DNA of 64,000 bases from Pseudanabaena sp. BC1403 (GTDB lineage: Bacteria; Cyanobacteriota; Cyanobacteriia; Pseudanabaenales; Pseudanabaenaceae), in contig NZ_PDDM01000004.1 of NCBI RefSeq assembly GCF_002914585.1, positions 202,171 to 266,170 of the forward strand, given 5' to 3'. Made by a program: the position numbers and the translations under genes. The notes under the pieces are model-generated. The model was not told the origin of the DNA. It searched no databases and was given only the letters and a program-made list of their open reading frames with translations. Shown here piece by piece: positions 61,726-64,000 of this stretch (positions are counted from its first letter, which is position 1; the number at the start of each line of letters is the position of its first letter).

Positions 61726-62124
61726 ATGGAGCCGATCGCAGCAGTTGTAATTGGAATATTAACAATTATTGGTTCGGGTTCTTTGGCTAAAGTTGGTGAA
61801 AACATTACTGACGGGACGGGCAATCTCGCAAAATCGTTATGGGCGATGCTGAAGCGCAAGGCTCCTAATACGCAAACTGTGAAGTTATTAGCGGCGGGGA
61901 AAGAGGTTGATATACAGCAGGCGGTGATTGATTTAGAGCCGATCACGAATGATCCTGATGATCCTGAAATGATTAAGTTATTGGAGGAGGTGCGATCGCT
62001 GTTGGCAAGTAACAAGGAACTAGCGGCAAAGGTTGAATCGGCAACGCGCATTAATATTGAGAAACAAGTTAATGTCGATCAATCAGGGACAAATAACACT
62101 CAGAATAATACTTTTAATCTATAA
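61726..62124 (+). CDS. Candidate amyloid-motif effector (Bell/HeLo-like), 132 aa
   Basis: Hydrophobic Gly-rich N terminus (about 3-20, AAVVIGILTIIGSGSLA), amphipathic helix (GNLAKSLWAMLKRK) and a helical charged middle. The last 20 residues (VNVDQSGTNNTQNNTFNL) have the composition of a bacterial amyloid signalling motif. An almost identical motif is at the N terminus of the following NLR-like gene. In known systems such small proteins are membrane-disrupting effectors (Bell domain) seeded by a motif-bearing NLR. The Bell assignment is by topology, not by alignment. ATG at 61726; contains a HIP1 site, so resident for some time. Confidence 0.6.
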   Translation: MEPIAAVVIGILTIIGSGSLAKVGENITDGTGNLAKSLWAMLKRKAPNTQTVKLLAAGKEVDIQQAVIDLEPITNDPDDPEMIKLLEEVRSLLASNKELAAKVESATRINIEKQVNVDQSGTNNTQNNTFNL

Positions 62125-62170
62125 GGGACGCTGGCAAGTATTCTCAGACAGGCAGGCTTAAAATGATTGA

Positions 62171-62290
62171 CCAAATGGGATTGATGCTTATTTGGATGCT
62201 TTGCGCGATTCGGAAGGTGAGGAGTTTTATTTAACGCATATCTCTGTGTCTAGTTTGCAGGAAGTGAGCCGTGAGCAATCCCGAAATTAA
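62171..62290 (+). pseudogene. Decayed coding fragment, possibly PIN-toxin-like
   Basis: A 39-codon frame between effector and NLR, bounded by stops and with no start codon: NGIDAYLDALRDSEG then FYLTHISVSSLQEVSREQS. It reads like natural protein and has the hydrophobic strand-helix look of PIN/VapC N-terminal parts, but the match is weak. It overlaps the NLR start. It suggests that a gene once stood here. Confidence 0.3.
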
Positions 62291-63954
62291 CATCAATCAA
62301 GGCGGTACGGGCAATACACAAAACAATACTTTCAACTACACCCAAATTATTCAAGAGGCAAAGCGGGTGGGAAGCGTGATCAATTTGCCGCAGACTAATG
62401 TGACTTTTTTTGCGGGACGGGATGAGGATCTGGCAAAGGTGCATGAACTTTTGCAGAAAAATCAACGGGTGGCGGTGGCGGCTTTTGTCAAAGGCATGGG
62501 TGGTGTCGGTAAGTCGGAACTTGCACTGCAATATGCGCTTCGGCATCTGTTGACGGACTATAGTGGCGGGATCTGTTGGTTGCGGGGAAATGAGGGGGAC
62601 TTTGCCGACCCAGTTACAGGATTTTGTGCAGGTGCAGCTTGGGGAAACGATGCCCGATGGTTTGGATAGTGGCGAAAAGTTGGCTGGGCATTGCTGGCGG
62701 CGGCTATCGGAACGGGTGGGGGAGCCGATGTTGGTGGTGTTGGATGATGTGAAAGATTATGGGAATGTGGAACCGTTTTTGCCGCCTCTAGATGGCAAGT
62801 TTCGTGTATTGGTGACGACGCGGTTGGGATTGGGGAATGCGATGCAGCAATACACGTTAGATGTGTTGGTGTTGGCGGCGGCGGTGGATTTGCTAAAGTC
62901 GTTTTTGCCTGAAACCGATCCGCGTCGGAAGAATGATGGGGAAATCGAGAAGCTTTGTGAATGGTTGGGGCGGTTGCCTTTAGCGATCGAGTTGGTGGGG
63001 CGGTACTTGGCTTTGCCGAATCAGTTAGATACTGGTGTTTCTGAGATCTTGCAACGATTGCAAGGGGAATGTATGGTGCAGCTTTCGCAAATTACCGATG
63101 AGGAGAGGAAGTTATTACCCAAAAATCTAAATGTGGCGGCTTCATTTTTCTTGAGTTGGCAAGAGTTGTCACCTTTGGCGCAACGTTTGGCTTGTTTGTT
63201 GGGTTTGTTTGCTTTAGCACCGATTCCTTGGACTTTGGTAGAGACTACGATGTTGACCGAGACAGAGAACAAACAATCTTTTTGGCAAGAATTGAAAATG
63301 GCAAGGGGTGAGTTACTAAATCTACACTTGTTGGAGCGGACGCAACAGGGTGTGTATGAATTGCATCAGCTTTTGCGGGAATATTTTCAGTTTAAATTAC
63401 AACAACATCCCGAATGGTTATCTCTCAGGAAACAGGTAGTTGTTACTTTACTAAAGGTATCTAGACAAATACCACATACTCCAACTTTAAAAGATATTGC
63501 CAAGATAACACCTGTAATTCCCCATCTGGAAATGATTAGCCGAAAAATGATTAGCCGTGAAATGCTAAAAGATATTCCTAATCCTGAAGATGATTTATTT
63601 TGGGTATTTGATGGCATTGCAAGATTTTATAAAGGTCAGGGACTCTATAGGCTTGCAGAAGAGCCTTATCAAAGAGGTTTGATTTCGGTTATTAACATTT
63701 TAGGAGTAGACAATCTCTCTGTTGCTTACCTTCTAAATAATCTTGCAGAACTTTATCGAGCGAAAGGAAAATATAATGAAGCTAAACCTCTTTTTTTGCG
63801 CTCACTTGAGATCAAAGAAAAACAACTAGGCTCAGACCATCTTGATGTCGCTAACAGCCTCAACAATCTTGCAGCGCTTTACGAATTGCAAGAGAATTAT
63901 GGAGAAGCTGAATCGGGAGCATCTCAGTTAAGCACTGAGTGTAAATGCTTATAA
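62271..63954 (+). pseudogene. NLR-like NB-ARC/TPR STAND protein, frameshifted and truncated
   Basis: First frame (from GTG 62271, AGGAAG upstream): motif INQGGTGNTQNNTFNYTQI at residues 7-25, then Walker A MGGVGKSELALQYA. The frame shifts by +1 between about 62590 and 62610, near a run of five G. The second frame continues with Walker B MLVVLDDVKD, VLVTTRLGLGN (sensor), LGRLPLAIELVGRYL (GLPL box) and a winged-helix region. A helical linker and at least two TPRs follow (VAYLLNNLAELYRAKGKYNEAK; VANSLNNLAALYELQENYGEAE). The repeat array stops abruptly at 63914 and unrelated sequence follows to a stop. Intact relatives act as sensors that oligomerise on stress or infection. The frame break could be a sequencing error; the lost TPR end is more likely real. 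Confidence 0.75.
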
Positions 63955-64000
63955 GTGTAGAGATGAGATAATAGAACAAAATCCCCGTGCGAAGCCAATG

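Noticed and set aside
62250..62546. 98-codon ORF opposite the NLR P-loop region
   Set aside because: It is antisense to the conserved Walker A region and has no features of its own.

Overview
The window is chromosomal DNA of a cyanobacterium. The evidence is the frequent HIP1 octamer GCGATCGC, a photosystem I subunit (PsaK), a Psb34/Ssl1498-type photosystem II assembly protein, a Ycf23-like protein, CcsA (system II cytochrome c maturation), CtaA/CtaB and PlsX/FabH. The many multi-PAS sensor kinases and the density of small palindromic repeats suggest a Pseudanabaena-like filamentous strain. That genus is an inference from overall character, not from a marker gene.

Layout. 0-2.7 kb: the 3' part of ccsA, a secreted protein of unknown function, tRNA-Asp, and a gene-free stretch packed with palindromes. 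2.7-20.5 kb: five very large sensory histidine kinases plus one stand-alone receiver, all on the + strand. They are built from CBS, GAF, PAS, HisKA, HATPase and REC modules, and three share a near-identical kinase core. 20.6-26 kb: ctaA-ctaB (heme A synthesis), a three-gene unit of ECF sigma factor, membrane anti-sigma candidate and Spy/CpxP-like periplasmic protein, then a DUF2993 protein, a secreted nuclease and rpsU. 26-35 kb: an acyl-CoA synthetase/acetyltransferase fusion, a Psb34-like protein, a tightly overlapping four-gene unit (desaturase, heme-oxygenase-like diiron protein, BtaA-like DUF3419 enzyme, GNAT), small unknown genes, and an NAD-type GAPDH. 35-43 kb: Ycf23, tRNA-Ala, an L,D-transpeptidase-like protein, an ABC ATPase, a CheY-like receiver, PsiE, DUF72 and DoxX.

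43-45 kb is an island without HIP1 sites. It holds a trehalose-phosphatase gene and an unknown membrane-anchored gene, bracketed by two 92-bp imperfect palindromes with the layout of integron attC sites. 45-61.5 kb is mostly housekeeping: a flavin disulfide reductase, a CFA-synthase-like methyltransferase, a delta-9-type desaturase, a transglutaminase, psaK, a nitroreductase, an amino-acid binding lipoprotein, an SPFH protein, plsX-fabH, a PhyH-like dioxygenase, an alpha/beta hydrolase and cysH.

61.7-64 kb carries what I think is the most interesting system. A 132-residue protein with an N-terminal hydrophobic segment ends in an Asn/Gln/Gly/Thr-rich motif. The same motif recurs at the very N terminus of the next gene, an NB-ARC/TPR STAND protein (NLR-like). 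This is the architecture of amyloid-signalling effector/NLR pairs. The NLR copy here is frameshifted and its repeat array is cut off.

The window is also rich in small repeats. One is a 103-bp element flanked by TA (about seven copies, both orientations, some fused to stop codons). Another is a second MITE with TAAGT ends. A large set of near-perfect hairpins have 13-29 bp arms that differ at every locus but share a GC-rich apex with a three-base loop.
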